This document shows, piece by piece, positions 1 through 5,236 of a DNA stretch of 5,529 nucleotides. The position numbers and the translations under genes are program-made. Source of the stretch: Clostridia bacterium (lineage in GTDB: Bacteria; Bacillota; Clostridia; RUG12999); assembly GCA_017502065.1 (NCBI GenBank), contig JAFVVU010000201.1, positions 1 to 5,529 of the forward strand, given 5' to 3'. The notes under the pieces were generated by a model. It made no database searches. It was given only the letters and a program-made list of their open reading frames with translations, and was not told the DNA's origin. The stretch's first letter is position 1; every line of letters starts with the position of its first letter.

Positions 1-1791
1 AATTGATGTTGTAGGCTCGGAACCGCGGTATGTGTGATGACGTTTAAGCATCTCAAGGAATGTGCGGAGAAGCCAAACAGCAATATCATCCGCACGGTCA
101 TCGTCATTACCGTAACGCGGGAAATCACCTTCGGTTTCAAAATCCACAGCAATTCCGTCTTCATCACGGATAACCTTAACCTTTGCATATTTAATTGCGG
201 AAAGGGAGTCAACAACATGTGAGAACCCAGCAATACCTGTTGCAAAGGTGCGGCGCAGATGTGTATCAATAAGCGCCATTTCGGCAGCTTCGTAATTGTA
301 TTTATCATGCATATACTGGATAACGTTAAGCGTATTTACATAAAGCTTTGTCAGCCAGTTCATCATTGCGATATATTTTTCAATAACCTCATCATAATCA
401 AGGTATTCAGTTGTAATGGGACGAAGCTTCGGTGCAACCTGCTGACGGGTTTTTTCGTCAACACCACCATTTATTGCATAAAGAAGGCACTTTGCAAGGT
501 TAGCTCTTGCTCCAAAGAACTGCATCTCTTTACCTGTCTGTGTTGCGGAAACGCAGCAACAGATAGAATAATCATCGCCCCATACGGGTTTCATAACATC
601 ATCGTTTTCATACTGAATTGAGCTTGTGCGGATTGAAATTTCAGCAGCATATTTCTTGAAATTATCCGGCAGCTTACTGGAATAAAGTACGGTAAGGTTA
701 GGCTCCGGCGCAGGACCCATATTTTCAAGTGTGCGCAGGAAACGGAAATCGGTTTTTGTAACCATAGACCGTCCGTCAGTTCCCATTCCGGCAACTTCAA
801 GTGTAGCCCATACGGGGTCGCCGCTGAAGAGCATGTTGTATGACGGAATTCTTGCAAACTTAACCATACGGAATTTCATTACAAGATGGTCAATAAGCTC
901 CTGAGCTTCACTTTCGGTTAAAATACCTTTTTTAATATCACGTTCAATATAAATATCAAGGAATGTTGAAATTCTGCCAACGCTCATTGCGGCACCGTTC
1001 TGTGTTTTTATTGCGGCAAGATATCCGAAATAAAGCCACTGAGCAGCTTCACGTGCATTTGCCGCCGGTTTTGAAATGTCATATCCGTAGCTTGCGGCAA
1101 GAAATCTCATATCTTTAAGAGCTTCAATCTGCATTGAAACTTCTTCACGCAAACGGATAACATCATCAAGCATTGCGCCGCCGCCGATGTTTTCAAGGTC
1201 ATATTCCTTTTCTTTTATCAGCGCACTGATTCCGTAAAGCGCAACCCTGCGGTAATCACCGACAATACGGCCTCTGCCGTATGTATCGGGAAGACCGGTT
1301 ATAATTTTATTGTGACGTGCCTTTTTCATTTCGGGGGTATATGCATCAAAAACACCCTCGTTATGAGTACGCGCGTATTCGTTAAATATCTTATGAAGCT
1401 GTGGGTCGGGAGTATATCCGTATGTTTCGCAAGCCTTTTCTGCCATTTTTATACCGCCGAACGGCATAAACGCGCGTTTGAGAGGCTTGTCGGTCTGAAG
1501 CCCTACAATCTTTTCAAGTTCCTTTGTTCCTTCACCCATATATGCCGGATTATAGGCAATGATTGTGGAAACAACAGAGGTTTCCATATCAAGTACGCCG
1601 CCATTGGCACGTTCCTGTTTCTGCAAATCCTGCAAAATTCCCCAAAGCTTGTCTGTAGCTTCAGTCGGGCCTGCAAGGAACGAGCTGTCACCGTCATAAG
1701 GTGTGTAGTTGTTCTGTATAAAATCGCGGGTGTTGATTTCTTCTTTCCAGATACGTCCGGAAAAACCATCCCACTGGCTGAAATTAAGCAT
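1..1791 (-). CDS. pflB: Pyruvate formate-lyase (formate C-acetyltransferase), 3' end cut by the window edge
   Basis: This cytoplasmic glycyl-radical enzyme converts pyruvate and CoA to acetyl-CoA and formate in anaerobic fermentation. The frame is open from the ATG at 1791 to base 1, giving 597 codons against about 750-760 residues in known PflB. The protein starts [15 protein letters not shown], and the following [20 protein letters not shown] matches the PflB N-terminus. Other PflB signatures are [20 protein letters not shown] (about 166-185), SGDPVWAT with W328, and [12 protein letters not shown] with R429. The catalytic cysteine pair is C412-C413 (C418-C419 in E. coli), here within a Cys-Cys-Cys run at 411-413. 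The C-terminal glycyl-radical loop lies outside the window, so activity cannot be confirmed from here; an activating enzyme (pflA) would be expected further left. Residue-by-residue translation shows no frameshift. The start is supported by an SD at 1797-1805. The gene is divergent from the AraC-type regulator. This is a true PflB, not a glycerol dehydratase or another glycyl-radical paralogue. Confidence 0.97.
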   Translation of the reverse strand, partial: MLNFSQWDGFSGRIWKEEINTRDFIQNNYTPYDGDSSFLAGPTEATDKLWGILQDLQKQERANGGVLDMETSVVSTIIAYNPAYMGEGTKELEKIVGLQTDKPLKRAFMPFGGIKMAEKACETYGYTPDPQLHKIFNEYARTHNEGVFDAYTPEMKKARHNKIITGLPDTYGRGRIVGDYRRVALYGISALIKEKEYDLENIGGGAMLDDVIRLREEVSMQIEALKDMRFLAASYGYDISKPAANAREAAQWLYFGYLAAIKTQNGAAMSVGRISTFLDIYIERDIKKGILTESEAQELIDHLVMKFRMVKFARIPSYNMLFSGDPVWATLEVAGMGTDGRSMVTKTDFRFLRTLENMGPAPEPNLTVLYSSKLPDNFKKYAAEISIRTSSIQYENDDVMKPVWGDDYSICCCVSATQTGKEMQFFGARANLAKCLLYAINGGVDEKTRQQVAPKLRPITTEYLDYDEVIEKYIAMMNWLTKLYVNTLNVIQYMHDKYNYEAAEMALIDTHLRRTFATGIAGFSHVVDSLSAIKYAKVKVIRDEDGIAVDFETEGDFPRYGNDDDRADDIAVWLLRTFLEMLKRHHTYRGSEPTTSI

Positions 1792-1796
1792 AAAAT

Positions 1797-1805
1797 CTCA
1801 CCTTT
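1797..1805 (-). promoter_or_regulatory. Ribosome binding site of pflB
   Basis: Read on the minus strand, AAAGGTGAG lies five bases before the ATG at 1791. It fixes the pflB start. It begins three bases downstream of the 3' strand of the predicted leader pseudoknot (1809-1815), so folding of the leader could affect ribosome access. Confidence 0.85.
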
Positions 1806-1808
1806 CTT

Positions 1809-1850
1809 CCCGCAAGAACTCAAACGTTTTATTTGCGGGCGAATAAAACG
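1809..1850 (-). promoter_or_regulatory. Candidate H-type RNA pseudoknot in the pflB leader
   Basis: In the minus-strand transcript, stem 1 pairs CGUUUUAUU (1850-1842) with AAUAAAACG (1833-1825), nine perfect base pairs closing an 8-nt loop, CGCCCGCA (1841-1834). Stem 2 pairs CCCGCA of that loop (1839-1834) with UGCGGG (1814-1809), six pairs, or seven if A1833-U1815 is used instead of the last stem 1 pair. The connecting loops are 2 nt, 0 nt and about 10 nt, a standard H-type geometry. UUCAAA-side bases 1859-1855 can also pair with UUUGA at 1824-1820, which would extend stem 1 past a bulge as an alternative fold. The structure ends three bases before the SD. The pairing is seen directly. A regulatory role, such as a riboswitch, a protein site or mRNA stabilisation, is inference. 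It does not match riboswitch consensus sequences I can recall. Confidence 0.5.
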
Positions 1851-1860
1851 AGTATTTGAA

Positions 1861-1889
1861 TATCTGCATACAGCAACGGTGTGCAGATA
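1861..1889 (-). promoter_or_regulatory. Hairpin near the 5' end of the pflB leader
   Basis: UAUCUGCA (1889-1882) pairs with UGCAGAUA (1868-1861), eight perfect pairs. After one C-A mismatch, two more pairs (AC with GU) close a 7-nt loop. It starts about 10 nt after the predicted transcription start. It may protect the 5' end of the mRNA, or the same dyad may be a DNA operator; the sequence does not decide. It is not followed by a U-run, so it is not an intrinsic terminator. Confidence 0.5.
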
Positions 1890-1905
1890 ATAAATTTCCA
1901 CTTTG

Positions 1906-1935
1906 ATTTTAACATAGAAAAAGCTGTTTTGTCAA
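1906..1935 (-). promoter_or_regulatory. Predicted sigma-A promoter of pflB
   Basis: On the minus strand a perfect -35 box TTGACA (1935-1930) is followed after 18 bases by TAAAAT (1911-1906). The TGT just upstream of the -10 box gives an extended -10 element. Transcription would start near 1899, leaving a leader of about 108 nt. This is the best promoter match on this strand of the intergenic region. Confidence 0.75.
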
Positions 1936-2004
1936 TAATATAAAGCCGCTTTTTGCAAGTTTATATTTTAACAAATATATGCGCAAATGAACAAAATGAA
2001 CAAC
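1936..2004. promoter_or_regulatory. A/T-rich divergent control region with nested dyads
   Basis: This stretch separates the two divergent -35 boxes. It holds a nested inverted repeat: TTTGC (1952-1956) with GCAAA (1983-1987), enclosing TATATTT (1962-1968) with AAATATA (1973-1979) around a TAAC centre. A smaller palindrome, AAAGC-C-GCTTT, lies at 1942-1952. Positions 1957-1974 also resemble a Rex operator. These are plausible operator sites for the AraC-type regulator or for redox control; none is proven by sequence alone. Confidence 0.4.
1957..1974. promoter_or_regulatory. Possible Rex (redox sensor) operator
   Basis: AAGTTTATATTTTAACAA has a perfect right half-site, TTAACAA. The left half matches 4 of 7 positions of the Firmicute Rex consensus TTGTTAA-N4-TTAACAA. 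It lies just upstream of the pflB -35 box. Rex is known to control fermentation genes, including pfl in some Firmicutes. In A/T-rich DNA such a match can arise by chance. Confidence 0.3.
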
Positions 2005-2033
2005 TTGACTTTTTTTGCTCAAACGTGTAAAAT
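2005..2033 (+). promoter_or_regulatory. Predicted sigma-A promoter of the AraC-type regulator
   Basis: TTGACT (2005-2010) and TAAAAT (2028-2033) are separated by an optimal 17 bases. Transcription would start near 2040, giving a leader of only about 20 nt before the ATG at 2060. The spacer contains CTCAAACGT (2018-2026), which recurs in the pflB leader, so an operator could overlap the promoter. Confidence 0.75.
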
Positions 2034-2045
2034 GGATGTATAGCT

Positions 2046-2055
2046 AAAGGGGTGA
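2046..2055 (+). promoter_or_regulatory. Ribosome binding site of the AraC-type regulator
   Basis: AAAGGGGTGA sits a few bases before the ATG at 2060 and supports that start. Confidence 0.8.
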
Positions 2056-2059
2056 AAAA

Positions 2060-2917
2060 ATGCTTATTCAAAGTGTTGGCAAAGATTTGATTTCATTTAA
2101 AGATACAGCTTTTCCGATTATAGTAAATGCGGAGCGCCGCGCCGGAAATGAAAAAAGCTTTTTCCACGAAGAAATTGAAATGAAATATGTGCTTTCGGGC
2201 ACAGTCACAACAATGATAGATACGGATATGATAAGTGCGGAAAAAGGGGATATTATATTTTTCAACCCTTATGAAGTACATTCCAATGTTGTAATAGATT
2301 CACAGGAAGGCTCATATCATCTTCTGGTTATCGGTCTTGATTTTTTCGGGTCGCAATGTCTTGCGGATATTGACCTTAGGAACATTTTTATGCATAACAA
2401 AGTCAGGTTTAATAACCTTATAAAGAACAAGCGTGCGGCGGCGATAATCAAAGCTGTTGTGCTGGAAATGACCGAACAGAAAAAGTATTATAAATCTGCT
2501 GTAAAGGCACTTTTGCAGGAGCTTTTTATTATTCTGCAAAGAGAAGAGATTTCGGCGGAAGAAGGAAAAACCTCCGAGGATGAACGGGTGCGTATGTACA
2601 GCTCTGTTGAACCCGCAGTGCAGGAAATAAGGGATAATTACAGTAAAAAGATATCAGGTGATGAGTTGGCAACACTTTGCAACATGAGCCGTTACCATTT
2701 CTGTCGCAGCTTCAAAAAGATTATGGGAATGACTGCAGTGCAGTATCAGACACAGTGCAGACTGAAAATTGCCGATATTCTTCTTAAAAACGGCGATAAA
2801 ACTGTTTCTGAAATTGCACACGAAACCGGATTTGAGGATGAAGCCTATTTCAGCAGATGCTATAAAAAGAATAAAGGAGTGTCACCAAAAACCGCAAGAG
2901 CAATTTTGTCCAAGTAA
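2060..2917 (+). CDS. AraC-family transcriptional regulator with cupin sensor domain
   Basis: This 285-residue protein is a typical length for a two-domain AraC-type regulator. Residues about 20-100 form the cupin-like effector domain: FHEEIEMKYVLSG (35-47), then KGDIIFFNPYEVHS (62-75), the usual G-D and P-x-x-x-H signature of sugar-sensing members. A linker of mixed helical character follows. Residues about 185-282 are the DNA-binding domain with two helix-turn-helix units: the first around GDELATLCNMSRYHFCRSFK (200-219), the second around TVSEIAHETGFEDEAYFSRC (248-267), then the hallmark KKNKGVSPKTAR. No membrane segment or signal peptide is visible, so it is cytoplasmic. It is divergent from pflB and 80 bp upstream of the aminotransferase operon on the same strand, so it most likely activates that operon in response to a small sugar-like ligand. 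Control of pflB is possible but less certain. The ligand cannot be read from the sequence. Confidence 0.93.
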   Translation: MLIQSVGKDLISFKDTAFPIIVNAERRAGNEKSFFHEEIEMKYVLSGTVTTMIDTDMISAEKGDIIFFNPYEVHSNVVIDSQEGSYHLLVIGLDFFGSQCLADIDLRNIFMHNKVRFNNLIKNKRAAAIIKAVVLEMTEQKKYYKSAVKALLQELFIILQREEISAEEGKTSEDERVRMYSSVEPAVQEIRDNYSKKISGDELATLCNMSRYHFCRSFKKIMGMTAVQYQTQCRLKIADILLKNGDKTVSEIAHETGFEDEAYFSRCYKKNKGVSPKTARAILSK

Positions 2918-2933
2918 ATGCCAATGTGGGTCA

Positions 2934-2962
2934 TGGACTTTTTGAGCGTGCAGATTTAAAAT
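2934..2962 (+). promoter_or_regulatory. Possible promoter of the aminotransferase operon
   Basis: TGGACT (2934-2939, four of six matches to TTGACA) and TAAAAT (2957-2962) are 17 bases apart. The weak -35 box is typical of activator-dependent promoters, which would fit control by the upstream AraC-type protein. TTTGAGC (2941-2947), just after the -35 box, is the reverse complement of GCTCAAA found in the regulator's own promoter. Read-through from the regulator gene is an alternative. Confidence 0.4.
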
Positions 2963-2982
2963 AAAGCTACAAGGAACTCTTG

Positions 2983-2990
2983 AAAGGAGA
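2983..2990 (+). promoter_or_regulatory. Ribosome binding site deciding the aminotransferase start
   Basis: AAAGGAGA lies seven bases before the ATG at 2998. An upstream in-frame TTG at 2980 directly abuts this SD and has no site of its own, so the ATG at 2998 is the start. Confidence 0.85.
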
Positions 2991-2997
2991 AATTCTT

Positions 2998-4350
2998 ATG
3001 GCTGAAAAGAAACTTGCAATACTTGGCGGTGAGCCGAAAAAGAATATGACAAGGGCGGACGTTCCGGCGGAGCTTCTCAGATGGCCAATTATTACCGAAG
3101 AGGATGAAGCAGCGGCACTTGAGGTTATCCGTAACAATAAATTCTCGGGAACTGATATAACACAGCAGTTTGAAAAGGAATTTGCCGAGTGGCTTGGCAC
3201 TGATTATGCAATTTGTTATACAAACGGAACAATGTCATTAAGTGCGGCAATGTTTGCAAGAGGTCTTTCTGAGGGAGATGAAATTATCTGCCCCACAAAG
3301 ACATATTGGGGAAGTGTATCACAGGCAATAAACTTTGGCGCATCTGCAGTATTCTGTAACATAACAGATATGCTCAGTATGGACCCCGATGACCTTGAAA
3401 GATGTATTTCACCCCGTACAAAAGCAATTATGGTTGTTCACTACATAGGCTATCCGTGTGATATGGACAGAATTATGGCAATTGCAAAAAAGCATAACCT
3501 TAAAGTTATTGAAGACGTATCTCATGCGCAGGGCGGATTATATAAAGGTAAAAGACTCGGTACGTTCGGTGATGTTGCGGCAATGTCACTTATGAGCGAA
3601 AAGGCGTTTGCGGCAGGAGAGCTTGGCATTCTTGTAACAAACGAGCGTAAGATATATGAAAGAGCAATGGCGTTCGGCCATTATGAAAGAAATAACGAAA
3701 GATACATACAGGAATGTGATGATTTAAAAGATTATTTCCACATTGCACTTGGCGGATGTAAAGGCAGGGCAAATCAGGTATCTTCCGCTATTGCAAGAGT
3801 GCAGCTTAAATATTTTGATGAAAGATGTGCCGAAGTAAGAAAAGCAACTAACTATATGTGGGATTTGCTTGAAGGTCTGCCGGGTATCAAACCAATCCGT
3901 GTGGATGAAAAAACAGGTTCAAATATGGGCGGCTGCTACTGTGCGGCTTGTGCATATTATCCGGAACAGCTTCACGGGCTTACAGTACGTCAGTTCTGTG
4001 ATGCGGTAAATGCCGAGCTTGGTGCAAGATGGGTAATGCACGGAATAAACTTCTGTCTGCATACACATCAGTTCTTTAAAACATTTGATTTATATAAACG
4101 TGGCGTGCCGTCACGAATTGCATATAACGACCGTGACGTGCGCGAACTTGACGATGCATGTAAACCGTCGGAAGAAAAATACTGTTTTACAATTCCGTGG
4201 TTTAAAAAGTATGATAAAGAGTGGATAGAAAAATTTGCCGAAGTATTTAAGACCGTTGTTGAAAACCATGAGCAGCTTCTTGAAACAGCAAAAGAAGACA
4301 AGCGAAGCGCACAGGGCGGTCAGTGGTACGGCAAGGAAAACCAGGAATAG
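2998..4350 (+). CDS. DegT/DnrJ/EryC1/StrS-family PLP-dependent aminotransferase
   Basis: This 450-residue protein is slightly longer than the family norm of about 370-430. The family uses pyridoxal phosphate (PLP), usually to transaminate keto-sugars or cyclitol ketones with glutamate or glutamine as donor. The N-terminus, LAILGGEPKK then WPIITEEDEAAALEVIRNN, resembles the AHBA-synthase-like branch. The phosphate-binding region has TNGTMSL (75-81). IEDVSHAQGG (171-180) carries the PLP-ring aspartate D173, with H176 where sugar aminotransferases usually have glutamine. SEKAFAAGELGILVTN (200-215) carries the predicted Schiff-base lysine K202. The C-terminal domain contains a cysteine-rich GGCYCAACAYY (311-321). 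The key residues are present, so an active aminotransferase is likely; some family members instead act as dehydratases. It is the first gene of the operon, 11 bp before the amidohydrolase. The exact substrate is unknown. Confidence 0.92.
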   Translation: MAEKKLAILGGEPKKNMTRADVPAELLRWPIITEEDEAAALEVIRNNKFSGTDITQQFEKEFAEWLGTDYAICYTNGTMSLSAAMFARGLSEGDEIICPTKTYWGSVSQAINFGASAVFCNITDMLSMDPDDLERCISPRTKAIMVVHYIGYPCDMDRIMAIAKKHNLKVIEDVSHAQGGLYKGKRLGTFGDVAAMSLMSEKAFAAGELGILVTNERKIYERAMAFGHYERNNERYIQECDDLKDYFHIALGGCKGRANQVSSAIARVQLKYFDERCAEVRKATNYMWDLLEGLPGIKPIRVDEKTGSNMGGCYCAACAYYPEQLHGLTVRQFCDAVNAELGARWVMHGINFCLHTHQFFKTFDLYKRGVPSRIAYNDRDVRELDDACKPSEEKYCFTIPWFKKYDKEWIEKFAEVFKTVVENHEQLLETAKEDKRSAQGGQWYGKENQE

Positions 4351-4356
4351 AGGGGA
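4351..4356 (+). promoter_or_regulatory. Ribosome binding site deciding the amidohydrolase start
   Basis: AGGGGA directly follows the aminotransferase stop codon and lies five bases before the ATG at 4362. This favours that ATG over an in-frame GTG at 4323 that would overlap the previous gene. The spacing suggests translational coupling. Confidence 0.8.
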
Positions 4357-4361
4357 ATTTT

Positions 4362-5234
4362 ATGAGAATTATTGATGCACATAACCATCCGGATTTTTGT
4401 AATTACGGGTTTGACGCATTTATAAAAAATATGGATGAAGCGGGAATTGAAAAAACCTGTCTTTTGTCATGGGAAGCACCGAGAAATGAAAACGATGCGG
4501 CATATCTGGCGCTTACACCGTGCCCGATTGACGATTCGGTACCAATTCCGTTTGGGCTCTGTCTTGAATACCGTGATAAAGCACCCGACAGATTTATTCT
4601 CGGTTATGCACCCGACCCAAGACAACCGGGCGCAATGTCAAAAATGGAAAGTGCAATAAAAACCTATGGCGTAAAAGTGTGCGGCGAGGTTAAATTCCGT
4701 ATGATGTACGATAACCCCGATGCAATTGATCTTTTCAGAATGTGCGGGCAGTACGGTGTGCCGGTAATCCTTCATTTTGATTATCCGGAAGCAAACCTTG
4801 CAAAAACTCCTCATCCGAGACGTCATTGGTGGTACGGCGGAGATATTGATACTCTTGAAAGAGTTCTTCAGAAATGTCCGGACACAAAATTCCTCGGTCA
4901 TGCACCGGGCTTCTGGGCACATATTTCCGATGATAATCTTGGCGAAACAATGGCATATCCGCTCGGACCGGTAGTGCCCGGCGGCAAGCTTGAAAAATTT
5001 CTTGATAAGTACAGTAATCTCTACTGCGACTGTTCGGCAAGCTCGTGCCTTTGTGCAATGTCAAGAGATAAGGAATATACAAAAAATCTTATCCTGAAGC
5101 ATCCCGACAGATTTGTCTATGCAAGAGACGATTTTCATAATAAGCATCAGGTATTTTTTGACACACTCGGACTTCCTGAAGATGTGCTTGAAATGGTATA
5201 CCATAAAAATATTGAAACCCTTATCGGAGAATAA
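4362..5234 (+). CDS. Metal-dependent hydrolase, amidohydrolase_2 (TIM-barrel) family
   Basis: This 290-residue protein, a normal length for the family, begins MRIIDAHNHP, with the H-x-H metal-binding pair H7 and H9 at the end of the first barrel strand. Further candidate ligands are H138 in VPVILHFD and H180 in KFLGHAPGFWA. YARDDF (253-258) replaces the usual G-[ST]-D near the C-terminus and supplies the catalytic or metal-binding aspartate (D256 or D257). Related enzymes include ACMSD-like decarboxylases and lactone or amide hydrolases, so it could hydrolyse or decarboxylate. LYCDCSASSCLCAM (220-233) corresponds to the strand usually written D-x-S-A and is unusually rich in cysteine. No signal peptide is seen, so it is cytoplasmic. 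It lies between the aminotransferase and the esterase in one operon, 11 bp after the former and 2 bp before the latter, which suggests action on the same sugar- or cyclitol-derived substrate. The reaction is not identifiable from the sequence. Confidence 0.9.
   Translation: MRIIDAHNHPDFCNYGFDAFIKNMDEAGIEKTCLLSWEAPRNENDAAYLALTPCPIDDSVPIPFGLCLEYRDKAPDRFILGYAPDPRQPGAMSKMESAIKTYGVKVCGEVKFRMMYDNPDAIDLFRMCGQYGVPVILHFDYPEANLAKTPHPRRHWWYGGDIDTLERVLQKCPDTKFLGHAPGFWAHISDDNLGETMAYPLGPVVPGGKLEKFLDKYSNLYCDCSASSCLCAMSRDKEYTKNLILKHPDRFVYARDDFHNKHQVFFDTLGLPEDVLEMVYHKNIETLIGE
5226..5230 (+). promoter_or_regulatory. Ribosome binding site of the esterase, inside the amidohydrolase gene
   Basis: GGAGA lies in the last codons of the amidohydrolase, six bases before the ATG at 5237. 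Ribosomes finishing the upstream gene would pass over it, consistent with translational coupling. Confidence 0.7.
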
Positions 5235-5236
5235 AC

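Noticed and set aside
259..857. Open frames on the + strand (259-621) and in another minus frame (591-857)
   Set aside because: Both are shadows of the well-conserved pflB frame, which is open without interruption from 1791 to base 1.
1809..1850. Known riboswitch classes for the pflB leader: ZTP (the 'pfl' motif), preQ1-I, SAM-II, fluoride
   Set aside because: The stems and conserved nucleotides I recall for these classes do not fit, and the ZTP motif's conserved 3' hairpin sequence is missing. An Rfam search would settle it.
1861..1889. Intrinsic terminator or attenuator in the pflB leader
   Set aside because: The hairpin is not G/C-rich and is not followed by a U-run on the minus strand.
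1312..1890. A 192-codon open frame on the + strand
   Set aside because: It lies antisense over the N-terminal half of pflB and its leader, has no convincing SD, and its translation shows no recognisable domain. The minus-strand frame is clearly the gene.
2980..2997. Upstream in-frame TTG start for the aminotransferase
   Set aside because: The SD at 2983-2990 lies inside this extension and is ideally spaced for the ATG at 2998; the extra residues are the translated SD.
4323..4361. Upstream in-frame GTG start for the amidohydrolase
   Set aside because: It would overlap the aminotransferase end and adds residues absent from the family; the ATG at 4362 has its own SD and starts directly with the metal-binding strand.
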